Positions 20,556 to 28,270 of a stretch of 64,000 nt of DNA are shown piece after piece. How positions within the stretch are numbered: position 1 is the stretch's first letter; every line of letters begins with the position of its first letter. The DNA comes from Desulfuromonadales bacterium (GTDB lineage: Bacteria; Desulfobacterota; Desulfuromonadia; Geobacterales; Pseudopelobacteraceae). The notes under the pieces are model-generated. The model searched no databases and was not told the DNA's origin. It saw only the letters and a program-made list of their open reading frames with translations. A program made the translations under genes and the position numbers. The stretch covers positions 62,001 through 126,000 of the forward strand of contig DUZS01000001.1 in NCBI GenBank assembly GCA_013349405.1, given 5' to 3'.

Positions 20556-21830
20556 ATGCTTGATATGAAATACATTCGTGAAAATCTGGATGAGACTGAG
20601 CGGAGTCTCTCTACCCGAGGCGGTCAATCCTATCTCGGCGGCTTCAGTGACCTTGATGAACGTCGCCGTGCGCTGCTGAAAGAGGGCGAGGCGCTCAAAG
20701 CGCTGCGCAACTCCGTCTCGGATGAGATCGGTCGCACCAAAGACAAAAGTCAGGTTCAGGACAAGATCCTTGAGATGCGTGAAGTCTCCCAGAAAATAAA
20801 GAGTCTGGACGAGGAACTGAATCAGGTTGATGCCGAGCTGAATTTATTCCTGTTGACGGTACCGAATATTCCTCATGCAGCAACTCCGGTCGGCACTTCC
20901 GAGAACGACAATGTTCTGGTCAGATCATGGGGCGACCCCATAACATTGCCATTTGATGCGATGGCGCATTGGGACCTCGGCGAGAATCTCGGCATCCTTG
21001 ACTTTGAACGGGGCGCCAAGATAACCGGTGCGCGTTTTACGCTCTATCGTGGCTCCGGTGCCCGGTTGGAGCGGGCTCTGCTTAATTTTATGCTCGATCT
21101 GCATACCGACAGCCACGGTTATCTGGAGGTATTGCCACCTTTTATGGTAAATCGGGAGTCAATGCAGGGAACCGGGCAGCTCCCCAAATTTGAAGAGGAT
21201 CTGTTCAAGCTGGTCGATCCCGATTTTTTCCTGATTCCGACCGCCGAGGTGCCGGTAACCAATATCCATCGCGGCGAAATTCTCAAAAAAAGCGACCTCC
21301 CGATCAGCTATTGCGCGTATACCCCCTGCTTTCGCCGCGAGGCCGGTTCGTACGGGAAAGATACCCGTGGTCTGATTCGTCAGCATCAGTTTAACAAAGT
21401 TGAACTGGTAAAATTCGTCCACCCGACCGAATCGGATGCCGCTTTGGAAACATTGACCGGGCATGCCGAAAAGGTACTGCAGCTGCTCGGCCTGCCGTAC
21501 CGCGTTATGGCCCTCTGCAGCGGTGATATCGGCTTCTCAGCGGCAAAAACCTACGATATCGAAGTCTGGCTGCCGGGGCAGAGCTGTTACCGCGAAATTT
21601 CCTCGTGCAGTACGTTCGGCGACTTTCAGGCACGCCGTGCGTCGATCCGCTTCCGTGAGGACGAAAAAGCCAAGCCGGAGTTTGTCCATACTCTGAACGG
21701 TTCAGGTCTTGCCGTGGGGCGTACCGTGGTAGCGATTCTGGAAAACTATCAGCAGGAAGACGGCTCAGTCTGTATACCTCCGGTTTTGCAGCCGTATATG
21801 GGCGGTCTGGAGCGAATTACGCGTTTGTAG
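20556..21830 (+). CDS. serS: Seryl-tRNA synthetase
   Basis: This 424-residue class II synthetase charges tRNA-Ser (and tRNA-Sec where present). The N-terminal long coiled coil (about 30-100) reaches the tRNA extra arm. The catalytic domain shows TAEVPVTN, motif 2 [15 protein letters not shown] and motif 3 [16 protein letters not shown]. Length is typical. It stands directly upstream of a tRNA-Ser gene. Confidence 0.98.
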   Translation: MLDMKYIRENLDETERSLSTRGGQSYLGGFSDLDERRRALLKEGEALKALRNSVSDEIGRTKDKSQVQDKILEMREVSQKIKSLDEELNQVDAELNLFLLTVPNIPHAATPVGTSENDNVLVRSWGDPITLPFDAMAHWDLGENLGILDFERGAKITGARFTLYRGSGARLERALLNFMLDLHTDSHGYLEVLPPFMVNRESMQGTGQLPKFEEDLFKLVDPDFFLIPTAEVPVTNIHRGEILKKSDLPISYCAYTPCFRREAGSYGKDTRGLIRQHQFNKVELVKFVHPTESDAALETLTGHAEKVLQLLGLPYRVMALCSGDIGFSAAKTYDIEVWLPGQSCYREISSCSTFGDFQARRASIRFREDEKAKPEFVHTLNGSGLAVGRTVVAILENYQQEDGSVCIPPVLQPYMGGLERITRL

Positions 21831-21885
21831 GCGGTTAGTATTTGAAAATCTGAAACAGCTGTGTTATAAAGTCCGCCATGACATT

Positions 21886-21973
21886 GGAGAGGTGGCCGAG
21901 TGGTTTAAGGCAGCGGTCTTGAAAACCGCCGAGTGTAACAGCTCCGTGAGTTCGAATCTCACCTTCTCCGCCA
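21886..21973 (+). tRNA. tRNA-Ser (anticodon UGA)
   Basis: The acceptor arm GGAGAGG pairs with CTTCTCC, and the D arm contains GGCCGAGTGGTTTAAGGC. The anticodon loop CTTGAAA gives UGA at 21920-21922. A long variable arm (GAGTGTAACAGCTC) marks a class II tRNA such as Ser, and the T arm has GTTCGAATC. The CCA end is encoded. An exact 57-bp copy of its 3' part lies at 23183-23239, which marks it as an integration target. Confidence 0.97.
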
Positions 21974-21974
21974 T
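21918..21974 (+). repeat. Attachment-site copy 1: 3' part of tRNA-Ser
   Basis: From the first base of the anticodon loop to one base past CCA, these 57 bp are identical to 23183-23239. Tyrosine recombinases commonly use this part of a tRNA gene, and the intact gene is retained on this side. Confidence 0.9.
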
Positions 21975-21984
21975 AAATAAAAAC

Positions 21985-22019
21985 AGCGGTTAGCTTTAAA
22001 AGAGCTGGCCGCTTTTTTT
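21985..22019 (+). terminator. Intrinsic terminator after tRNA-Ser
   Basis: AGCGG/CCGCT outer and AGCT/AGCT inner pairing form the stem, followed by seven T residues, 12 bp after the tRNA. Confidence 0.8.
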
Positions 22020-22259
22020 ATGCAGAAAACTGGCTGTGGGACACATACGGGACAAATGAAATTATATCGATGCGCGGGGCTGTAACAAAAATCAACTTCG
22101 TCATTTTACGTTCTCCAGGACGAAAACCCCTGCCTGAGTAATACAAAGCCCTGCTGTTCCCGGATGGAAATCGGGAGTATGTAACCGGCGGCCTTTTTTT
22201 GTTTCTGATTCTTGCGCTTCATGGTTTCTTGTTGTATCTTATTGCAACGGAGGTGCACC

Positions 22260-22478
22260 ATGACTGCTTTAAAATACGTGGTTTATCAAGAGGGCAAGTA
22301 TTACGTTTCACAATGCCTCAATGTCGATGTTGCCAGTTTTGGCAAAACGATCGATGAGGCGGTGAAAAACCTTGCCGATGCCGTCGAGCTGTATTTGAGG
22401 GATGATTTACCGGCAGCGCCGTACATGTTCCATGAGGTAGGAAACGCATTGATCGGAGAGTTTGCCGTCAATGCCTAA
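22260..22478 (+). CDS. hicB: HicB-family antitoxin (short)
   Basis: This 72-residue protein has the partial RNase H-like HicB fold: YVVYQEGKYYVSQCLNVDV, then FGKTIDEAVKNLADAVELYL. No C-terminal DNA-binding domain is present. A strong GGAGG precedes the ATG at 22260. It overlaps the following hicA by 8 bp, and the antitoxin-first order is typical of one hicBA class. It is expected to bind and neutralise HicA. Confidence 0.88.
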   Translation: MTALKYVVYQEGKYYVSQCLNVDVASFGKTIDEAVKNLADAVELYLRDDLPAAPYMFHEVGNALIGEFAVNA

Positions 22479-22677
22479 ACTCTACACCTCACGGCATATC
22501 ATAAGCGTTTTGATAAAAAATGGCTTTTATGAGGTATCACAGTCCGGCAGCCACAAGAAGTTTTACAACGGCATCTCTACAACCATAGTTCCGGCTGGAA
22601 AGCGTGAAATTCCCATCGGTACATTCCTTTCAATAGTCAGGCAGTCAGGAGTATCACGGACTGAATTTGATAAATGA
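22471..22677 (+). CDS. hicA: HicA-family mRNA interferase toxin
   Basis: This 68-residue dsRBD-like protein has catalytic histidine in SGSHKKF and IPIGTFLSIVRQSGVSRTEF at the C-terminus. All features of a working HicA are present. The start ATG at 22471 overlaps the end of hicB. The family cleaves mRNA when the antitoxin is lost. Confidence 0.9.
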   Translation: MPKLYTSRHIISVLIKNGFYEVSQSGSHKKFYNGISTTIVPAGKREIPIGTFLSIVRQSGVSRTEFDK

Positions 22678-22699
22678 CTGTCAGCGGGGAGTGATCGAG

Positions 22700-22951
22700 A
22701 TGAAACATTACGGCTTTGATGTTTTTTGGAGTGATGAGGATGGCGGCTATATTGCCACATGTCCGGACTTTCCCGGCCTGTCAGCTTTCGGGGAGAGTGA
22801 GGAACAGGCATTGAGCGAGGGCAAAGCGGCCTTGCGGCTGTTCCTGGAATCGATACAGACCGAAGGGAAGCGAGCGCCACGGGCTACAACTCTGCAAAAG
22901 TTTCGACGGCCTTTCAGCAGATCGACAGCACGGCGGGCGGTTGCAGCATAA
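22700..22951 (+). CDS. Second HicB-like protein lacking the DNA-binding domain
   Basis: This 83-residue protein has the HicB N-terminal domain: VFWSDEDGGYIATCPDFPGLSAFG and EEQALSEGKAALRLFLE. After TLQKF it continues as an arginine-rich tail (RRPFSRSTARRAVAA) instead of the usual ribbon-helix-helix domain. It follows hicA by 22 bp with GGGGAG upstream. It may be a truncated orphan antitoxin or a second partner of the same toxin. Confidence 0.75.
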   Translation: MKHYGFDVFWSDEDGGYIATCPDFPGLSAFGESEEQALSEGKAALRLFLESIQTEGKRAPRATTLQKFRRPFSRSTARRAVAA

Positions 22952-23182
22952 CGGCGGTAATGTCAGTATTCCGTTTAATTCAATGAAAATTATTGTATCC
23001 GCTACTAAAAATATATTCCGTGCAATTTAAACCGTCAATCGTGTTCAGTGCATTTTCAGTGCATTTAATGTCAACAACAGTCAATAATAAATAGAACTCA
23101 CTAATAAAATAAATGGAGTAAATAGCTGAATGTATTATGATAGTCTATTGTATCCAGTTGTAAATAATAGGTTTTTACCAGA

Positions 23183-23239
23183 CTTGAAAACCGCCGAGTG
23201 TAACAGCTCCGTGAGTTCGAATCTCACCTTCTCCGCCAT
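23183..23239 (+). pseudogene. tRNA-Ser 3' fragment (attachment-site copy 2)
   Basis: This 57-bp duplicate of 21918-21974 begins at the anticodon loop and includes the variable arm, T arm, acceptor 3' strand and CCA. It lacks the 5' half of the tRNA, so it cannot make a tRNA. It is followed by its own terminator, similar in plan to that after the intact gene. Confidence 0.92.
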
Positions 23240-23248
23240 TAAAAAACA

Positions 23249-23281
23249 AGCGGCTCGCTTACATGGGCAGCCGCTTTTTTG
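23249..23281 (+). terminator. Intrinsic terminator after the tRNA fragment
   Basis: AGCGGCT pairs with AGCCGCT around a loop, followed by six T residues. This is probably the original tRNA-Ser terminator displaced by the insertion. Confidence 0.8.
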
Positions 23282-23332
23282 TTAATACTGCACGAAATTT
23301 CTCCAAAACAATCAAAGAAAGCGGGGTGAGAC

Positions 23333-23590
23333 ATGCCGAGATCAATGGCAATAAATCGGATAGAGCAACAAATTGAGGCACTGCCACCGGTTGAGCAGAT
23401 CATGATGCTTGAGCGTATAGTTCAACACCTTAAACAGCTTCTATTAGCTCAGCCTATCACTGTTGCACCACAAAAAGAAGGCAAAGGGATCGCAGAAAAA
23501 CTGAATCAAGTTTATAAAACCGAGACATCCCGTTTGGATCCTCAGTTAATTAATGCCCAGTGCACCTCTTTTAGTCGGGATGAGTGGTGA
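23333..23590 (+). CDS. Antitoxin-like protein of a mazEF-type pair
   Basis: This 85-residue protein is helical, with ALPPVEQIMMLERIVQHLKQLL suggesting an amphipathic dimerisation helix, and has a charged C-terminus. I do not recognise a named family, but it overlaps a clear PemK/MazF toxin by 1 bp (TGATG), so it is very probably the antitoxin. ATG 23333 has GGGGTGAG upstream; ATG 23345 is an alternative. Confidence 0.7.
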   Translation: MPRSMAINRIEQQIEALPPVEQIMMLERIVQHLKQLLLAQPITVAPQKEGKGIAEKLNQVYKTETSRLDPQLINAQCTSFSRDEW

Positions 23591-23928
23591 TGAAACGCGG
23601 TGAAATATGGTGGGCTGATCTCCCCGACCCGGTAGCCTCGGAACCTGGGTATCGTCGGCCACTTGCCATTATCCAAGTTGATGAATTTAACCGGAGCCGT
23701 ATCAACACGGTCATGGTCGTTGTTCTGACAACAAACCTTCGGCTTGCCGAGGCTCCGGGAAATGTTCTGTTAAAATCAGTGCAAACCGGGTTGCCTAAAG
23801 ATTCAGTGGCTAACGTTTCTCAAGTACTAACAGTGGATAAGTCCTTTTTGACTGAAAAAGCTGGTAAATTGCGAAAGTTGGAACTACAGAAGATTGAGTC
23901 CGGATTACGACTGGTATTGGGTCTGTAA
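23590..23928 (+). CDS. MazF/PemK-family endoribonuclease toxin
   Basis: This 112-residue protein has the PemK fold signature: KRGEIWWADLPDP at the start, GYRRPLAIIQVDEFN, and VMVVVLTTN. TGLPKDSVANVSQVLTVDKSFL completes the usual core. Such toxins cut mRNA at short motifs. GTG codons lie just upstream, but ATG 23590, overlapping the antitoxin stop, is the natural start. The pair lies just outside the tRNA-bounded element. Confidence 0.9.
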   Translation: MKRGEIWWADLPDPVASEPGYRRPLAIIQVDEFNRSRINTVMVVVLTTNLRLAEAPGNVLLKSVQTGLPKDSVANVSQVLTVDKSFLTEKAGKLRKLELQKIESGLRLVLGL

Positions 23929-24023
23929 TTCTTGAGTGATGTACGGATGAGATGAGTATTTTGAGACTTAAATAAAGGCGAGATAAGTAGGAGTCCCGGA
24001 ATTCCCCCGAAAGGAAGATAACC

Positions 24024-24620
24024 ATGAAAGTTTATATGCCTGGGCGTGCTTTGGCTGTTATAGCTCTCTTGCTCCTCATGATGGCTTGTGCCGCTTCAAA
24101 GCCTGGCTTACGAGCATACCGCCAGGGTGACTATGCTGCTGCAATAAAGGAGAGTACACCTCATGCAGAAAATGGAGATGCATACTCTCAATGGCTGCTT
24201 GGTTCCTCCTACGCTAATGCCGAACCACCAATTAAAGACATTCGTGAAGCAGAGCGATGGATAAAAAAAGCGGCTGATCAAGATTTTGTTCCGGCAATGG
24301 TGGACCTGGCAAAAATAAGTTTATTTTATGACTCTGTGAAAAATGAACAGGTTGCGTATGGATGGTATCAGAAAGCCGCCAATTATGGTAATTCTGAAGC
24401 TCAATTCATGCTGGGCTTATATAGCTTCTCAGGAACAGGGGGATCTGCCAAAGATGATGTAAAAGCATTTACGTGGTTGCTGCTCTCGGCAAAACAGGGG
24501 CATCCGCTTGCTAAATTGATGTTGGAAAAAAGTAAGGATAAAATCAGCCAGATGGACCTTGGAAAAGCACAACAGATGGCAAGTGAGTGGAGACCGATCA
24601 ACACCAAAAAGGAGGAATAG
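24024..24620 (+). CDS. Lipoprotein with Sel1-like repeats
   Basis: This 198-residue protein has a lipoprotein signal peptide (lipobox LLMMAC, lipidated C22) and at least three Sel1/TPR-like helical repeats, for example AERWIKKAADQDFVPAMVDL, YGWYQKAANYGNSEAQFMLG and TWLLLSAKQGHPLAKLML. Such repeats are scaffolds for protein contact. No enzymatic motif is seen. It is a single gene with AAGGA before the ATG. Confidence 0.85.
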   Translation: MKVYMPGRALAVIALLLLMMACAASKPGLRAYRQGDYAAAIKESTPHAENGDAYSQWLLGSSYANAEPPIKDIREAERWIKKAADQDFVPAMVDLAKISLFYDSVKNEQVAYGWYQKAANYGNSEAQFMLGLYSFSGTGGSAKDDVKAFTWLLLSAKQGHPLAKLMLEKSKDKISQMDLGKAQQMASEWRPINTKKEE

Positions 24621-24721
24621 GGCCTGCATGCTTCAGGTCTTTTCCTCGTTTTATAAATGGTTCTGAAAGTATAACGTTTTAGTGGTCCCTACGTGAAAAC
24701 CACCCGTTGTCGGTTGCAAGG

Positions 24722-24756
24722 AGGCCGAAGTCCTTGTCTGGATAGCGGCCTTTTTT
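24722..24756 (+). terminator. Intrinsic terminator downstream of the Sel1 lipoprotein
   Basis: AGGCCG/CGGCCT with inner TCC/GGA forms the stem, followed by six T residues. A weaker hairpin (GGCCTG/CAGGTC) lies nearer the gene at about 24619-24642. Confidence 0.65.
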
Positions 24757-24815
24757 CATGAATAATTCTATAATTGAGAAGACCGCTTTGTCAAAGATTA
24801 TGGTATATAGCCACT

Positions 24816-25463
24816 ATGACCAGAACACTTTTCTCCATAATCGGTACTATTCTTTCGCTGGCACTCATGCTGAATGGTTGTGCCGCAGTCTATGTGCCGG
24901 TCAGCTGGGATTACAGCACCGAAGTACAGAAACTGTCTCGTTCAGATATGCTGCTGGTGATACTGTATGACCGCTACGACCCGGACCGGCAAACCCTGCG
25001 TGGCACCGGAGCTTCGTTTCAGGAGGTGCTCATGCCGGTCGAAGTCAAGCACCATCTCGGTGCCTACCGTAAAGATACGCAGCTTATCTACCGTAATCTC
25101 TACAACGAGTATACGACTGCCCGTTTACGCGAACTGCTCGTTCACGAATTTGCCCATCATATCTGGTTCACTTCCATGACACCGGCCCAGCGTGAGCAAT
25201 GGGAAGAGCACCTGGTGCGCAATCCGAGCCCTGTGCAGGTCATGGTGCGCCGTGCTTACGGTAGGTCAACTGATTACGCAGCTGAGGATTTCGCCTTTAC
25301 GGTTGAGTCCGCCCGGCCAGTCGATATCAAGGAGCTCGCCGATATTGGTGTGATTACGATCAAGGAGCGTGACACGCTGCTTGCAATGGGGATTCCGCAC
25401 CACGTCGGGTCGCCTCAATGTGGTCCTGGGCCTTGCGCGTCAAGAGAACGCCAATTTAATTGA
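24816..25463 (+). CDS. Putative zinc metallopeptidase lipoprotein
   Basis: This 215-residue protein has a signal peptide ending in a lipobox (LMLNGC, lipidated C22). The gluzincin-type HEFAHH motif is at 110-115, and a likely third ligand E157 lies in AAEDFAF. This arrangement is typical of small cell-envelope zinc peptidases. The substrate is unknown. I take ATG 24816 as start because it gives a correct lipoprotein signal. The C-terminus ends in a Cys-containing tail (PQCGPGPC). No partner gene is evident. Confidence 0.75.
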   Translation: MTRTLFSIIGTILSLALMLNGCAAVYVPVSWDYSTEVQKLSRSDMLLVILYDRYDPDRQTLRGTGASFQEVLMPVEVKHHLGAYRKDTQLIYRNLYNEYTTARLRELLVHEFAHHIWFTSMTPAQREQWEEHLVRNPSPVQVMVRRAYGRSTDYAAEDFAFTVESARPVDIKELADIGVITIKERDTLLAMGIPHHVGSPQCGPGPCASRERQFN

Positions 25464-25542
25464 CTATGCCTCGTATAAAGTGATAAGAATCGGGCACTAA
25501 TCATGTTGCGCGACTATACAATTGAGATAATGGAGATTGATT

Positions 25543-26127
25543 ATGGCGAGAGAATTTGAAATATGTAAATCCAGTCACTTAAAGGCGGGCTCATCTTTTG
25601 CCCGACCGACTCAGATTTTTCCTAACAATGTAAATATCAATGATCCTGCAATTACTGTAATGACTGATCTGAGCAAAGTTTCAATGGTCGTTACCCGTCC
25701 CAACATAACCATGGATACTGCTAATGCGAAGATGATCCGGTATGGAGTGCGAATGTTGCTGGTTTTGGACAGTAACGATAATATTGCAGGAGTGTTGACT
25801 GCGTCTGACATATTGGGTGAAAAACCGATACGTTTTCTGCAAAACATGGGGGGCACCCATGCGGATATTCTGGTGCGTGACCTTATGAAACCGCAGCGTG
25901 AACTGGAAGTATTCAATATTGAAGATGTTAGAAACGCAAATGTGGGCCAGATAGTTGCGTCACTCAAAGCAGCTGGCAGGCAGCACGGATTGGTCGTTGC
26001 CGAAGGTAATGATGGCAAACAGACGGTGTGCGGTATATTTTCAGTCACTCAGGTAGCCCGTCAATTACGCTTGGGATTAGATGAAATGTTTTCAGAAGTA
26101 GAGGCAGTTGTTTCCCTCAGTAACTAA
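25543..26127 (+). CDS. CBS-pair protein
   Basis: This 194-residue protein consists of two CBS domains: the first around residues 45-92 (GVRMLLVLDSNDNIAGVLTA), the second around 108-180 (HGLVVAEGNDGKQTVCGIFS). CBS pairs bind adenosine nucleotides and regulate partners. ATG 25543 has GGAG at good distance. It stands alone; its target is unknown. Confidence 0.85.
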   Translation: MAREFEICKSSHLKAGSSFARPTQIFPNNVNINDPAITVMTDLSKVSMVVTRPNITMDTANAKMIRYGVRMLLVLDSNDNIAGVLTASDILGEKPIRFLQNMGGTHADILVRDLMKPQRELEVFNIEDVRNANVGQIVASLKAAGRQHGLVVAEGNDGKQTVCGIFSVTQVARQLRLGLDEMFSEVEAVVSLSN

Positions 26128-26174
26128 TCTAATCTGCGGCGACATATCACCTTCAACACTACTATAAAATCGAG

Positions 26175-26209
26175 CGGCTGACCTTTAAATGGGTTGCCGT
26201 TTTTTTTTT
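26175..26209 (+). terminator. Intrinsic terminator after the CBS protein gene
   Basis: CGGC/GCCG and ACC/GGT pair around TTTAAAT, followed by ten T residues. Confidence 0.8.
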
Positions 26210-26257
26210 GTCAAAATCAAAGTATCCACTGTTACATTTGTGATCAGGGAGGCACAC

Positions 26258-27061
26258 ATGCCGGAACTTCCGGAAGTTGAAGTAACCCGCCGCCGGCTGG
26301 AGCGGGTACTGGTGGGAAAACGCTTCACGCAGGTGGTGCTGCGTGTGACAAAATTGCGGCTTCCGGTGCCTGCAGAACTTGCGGAGATAGTACCGGGTTT
26401 GACACTGCAGGCCATTACCCGGCGCGGCAAGTACCTGCTGTTCGACTGCGGCAGCGGCTGGCTGCTGGTACATCTCGGCATGACCGGTTTTTTGCGGCTG
26501 CTCCGTGGTGCCTCGCCGCCGGGAAAACATGATCATCTCGATTTTTTCTTTGTTGACGGCTCCCTGCTCCGCTTTCATGATCCACGCAAATTCGGCATCG
26601 TTACCTGGTTTACCGGTGATCCGAAACAGCAGCGACTATTGGCAGAGATCGGGCCGGAACCGCTGACGGGTGCGTTTAACGGCGTATACCTCTTCAACTC
26701 GGCCCGAGAGCGGAAAGTTGCAGTCAAGCAGTTTATCATGAATAGCTCCGTGGTTGCCGGTGTGGGAAATATCTATGCCAACGAGGCGTTATTCCGTGCC
26801 GGTATTCGCCCGGACCGTGCCGCCGGGACGTTGACCGCTCAGGAATGTGCTCTGCTGGCAACGGTTATTCGCGATGTCCTGGAAGAATCAATCGGTTCAG
26901 GGAGCACCTGCCGGGTTGCCGAGGGAACGGTGGACTATCATCCTCTCAACCTCAAGGTTTACGGGCGAAGCGGTGATACGTGTTCCGTGTGCGGGGAGCG
27001 CCTTGAAGAAATCCGGCTCGGAAACCGGAGCAGCGTATTTTGCCGCAGCTGTCAAAAGTGA
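26258..27061 (+). CDS. mutM: Formamidopyrimidine-DNA glycosylase MutM (Fpg)
   Basis: This 267-residue bifunctional DNA glycosylase/AP lyase removes 8-oxoguanine. After Met removal, the catalytic Pro2 and Glu3 are in MPELPEVEVTRRRLE, and KYLLFD carries the conserved Lys. The helix-two-turn-helix region VAGVGNIYANEALFRAGI and the C-terminal zinc finger (CSVCGERL ... FCRSCQK) are intact. The start must be ATG 26258, because the catalytic residue is the N-terminal proline. Confidence 0.97.
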   Translation: MPELPEVEVTRRRLERVLVGKRFTQVVLRVTKLRLPVPAELAEIVPGLTLQAITRRGKYLLFDCGSGWLLVHLGMTGFLRLLRGASPPGKHDHLDFFFVDGSLLRFHDPRKFGIVTWFTGDPKQQRLLAEIGPEPLTGAFNGVYLFNSARERKVAVKQFIMNSSVVAGVGNIYANEALFRAGIRPDRAAGTLTAQECALLATVIRDVLEESIGSGSTCRVAEGTVDYHPLNLKVYGRSGDTCSVCGERLEEIRLGNRSSVFCRSCQK

Positions 27062-27191
27062 GCAGTGATGGGAAGCCCGCACTACTTTCCCTGTCAATCC
27101 GTGTCAGATAAAACCTTGCGATACATCAGCCGGATATGCTATTTTCTACCCCCTTAATCTGCATACCCTATCCTTCAGGAGATACTCCCTC

Positions 27192-28217
27192 ATGGCAGAA
27201 AAAAACAACACAGTGGAGAAAAACAAGGCGATTGATCTGGCTTTGAGTCAGATCGAAAAACAGTTCGGTAAAGGCGCAATCATGCGGCTCGGCAATGATG
27301 AAGCACTTCCGGGGGTTGAAGCTATCTCCACCGGCTCCATCTCCCTCGACATGGCTCTCGGGGTTGGCGGTGTGCCTCGCGGCAGGGTGATTGAAGTATA
27401 CGGTCCTGAATCATCGGGTAAAACAACGCTGGCGCTGCACATTGTCGCCGAAGCGCAGAAAACGGGCGGTATTGCCGCTTTTATCGATGCCGAGCATGCC
27501 CTTGACATCGGCTATGCCCGTAAGCTTGGCGTAAAAACCGATGATCTGCTGGTATCGCAGCCGGACACCGGCGAACAGGCGCTGGAAATCACCGAAACTC
27601 TGGTCAGAAGCGGTGCCATCGACGTTCTGGTTGTTGACTCGGTTGCCGCTCTGGTGCCCAAGGCAGAGATTGAGGGCGATATGGGTGATTCCCATATGGG
27701 GCTGCAGGCCCGCCTGATGTCTCAGGCGCTGCGCAAGTTGACCGGCATTATCAGCAAGTCGAACTGCTGTGTCATTTTCATCAATCAGATCCGTATGAAG
27801 ATCGGCGTCATGTTCGGCAACCCGGAGACGACCACCGGAGGCAACGCGCTTAAATTCTATGCGTCGGTACGCATGGACATCCGCAAGATAGCCACTCTGA
27901 AACAGGGAGATCAGATTATCGGTTCCCGCACCCGCGTCAAGGTTGTCAAGAATAAGGTCGCCCCCCCGTTTAAAGAGGTTGAGTTTGATATTCTCTACGG
28001 CGAAGGGATTTCGCGTACCGGCGATGTGCTCGACCTGGCGGTGGATAAAAACATTGTTGAAAAGAGCGGTGCCTGGTACTCCTACGGCAAGGAGCGCATC
28101 GGTCAGGGCCGCGAGAATTCCCGCACCTGGTTGACCGAGCATCCGGACACGCTGTCTGAAATTGAAGGCCGACTGATGGACCTTCTCAAACCTGCCCCGG
28201 CTGTCGATAAAGTCTGA
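27192..28217 (+). CDS. recA: Recombinase RecA
   Basis: This 341-residue protein has Walker [10 protein letters not shown] at 71-79, the [10 protein letters not shown] strand, loop motifs [19 protein letters not shown] and [21 protein letters not shown]. It drives strand exchange and LexA cleavage. Length and motifs are normal. TTCAGGAGA precedes the ATG. It begins the recA-pilT-recX-alaS run. Confidence 0.99.
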   Translation: MAEKNNTVEKNKAIDLALSQIEKQFGKGAIMRLGNDEALPGVEAISTGSISLDMALGVGGVPRGRVIEVYGPESSGKTTLALHIVAEAQKTGGIAAFIDAEHALDIGYARKLGVKTDDLLVSQPDTGEQALEITETLVRSGAIDVLVVDSVAALVPKAEIEGDMGDSHMGLQARLMSQALRKLTGIISKSNCCVIFINQIRMKIGVMFGNPETTTGGNALKFYASVRMDIRKIATLKQGDQIIGSRTRVKVVKNKVAPPFKEVEFDILYGEGISRTGDVLDLAVDKNIVEKSGAWYSYGKERIGQGRENSRTWLTEHPDTLSEIEGRLMDLLKPAPAVDKV

Positions 28218-28221
28218 TTTT

Positions 28222-28255
28222 TTCGGACCGGTCCGACTCGTCAGGCCGGTCCGAA
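28222..28255 (+). other. Perfect 10-bp stem-loop between recA and pilT
   Basis: TTCGGACCGG and CCGGTCCGAA flank a 14-base loop, 5 bp after the recA stop and 16 bp before pilT. No U-tract follows on either strand, so it is more likely an mRNA stabilising or processing structure than a terminator. Confidence 0.7.
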
Positions 28256-28270
28256 AGCTTGAGGTACACC

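Larger units (their letters stand above)
21974..23239 (+). mobile_element. Small integrase-less element in tRNA-Ser carrying hicBA
   Basis: About 1.27 kb is bounded by exact 57-bp direct repeats of the tRNA-Ser 3' end. The contents are a hicB-hicA pair and a second, shortened hicB. No integrase, excisionase or fragment of one is visible. Just inside the left end there is a GGGACA repeat pair (around 22038-22056) that could be an arm-type recombinase site. The last 230 bp (22952-23182) are AT-rich, with a tandem TCAGTGCATTT and no gene. It may be the remnant of a larger island, or a minimal element mobilised in trans. Confidence 0.75.

Noticed and set aside
23183-23239. Second tRNA-Ser gene
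   Set aside because: Only the part from the anticodon loop to CCA is present; the D arm and 5' acceptor strand are missing.
24691-24756. Possible small RNA or tRNA-like piece (CGTGAAAACCACCC followed by a hairpin)
   Set aside because: It has no cloverleaf pairing; only the terminator part at 24722-24756 is supported.
27411-28142. Open frame of 243 codons opposite recA
   Set aside because: Shadow of recA; no motif, no plausible RBS and no independent context.
28222-28255. Terminator after recA
   Set aside because: The stem is strong, but neither strand has a U-tract after it and pilT begins 16 bp later.
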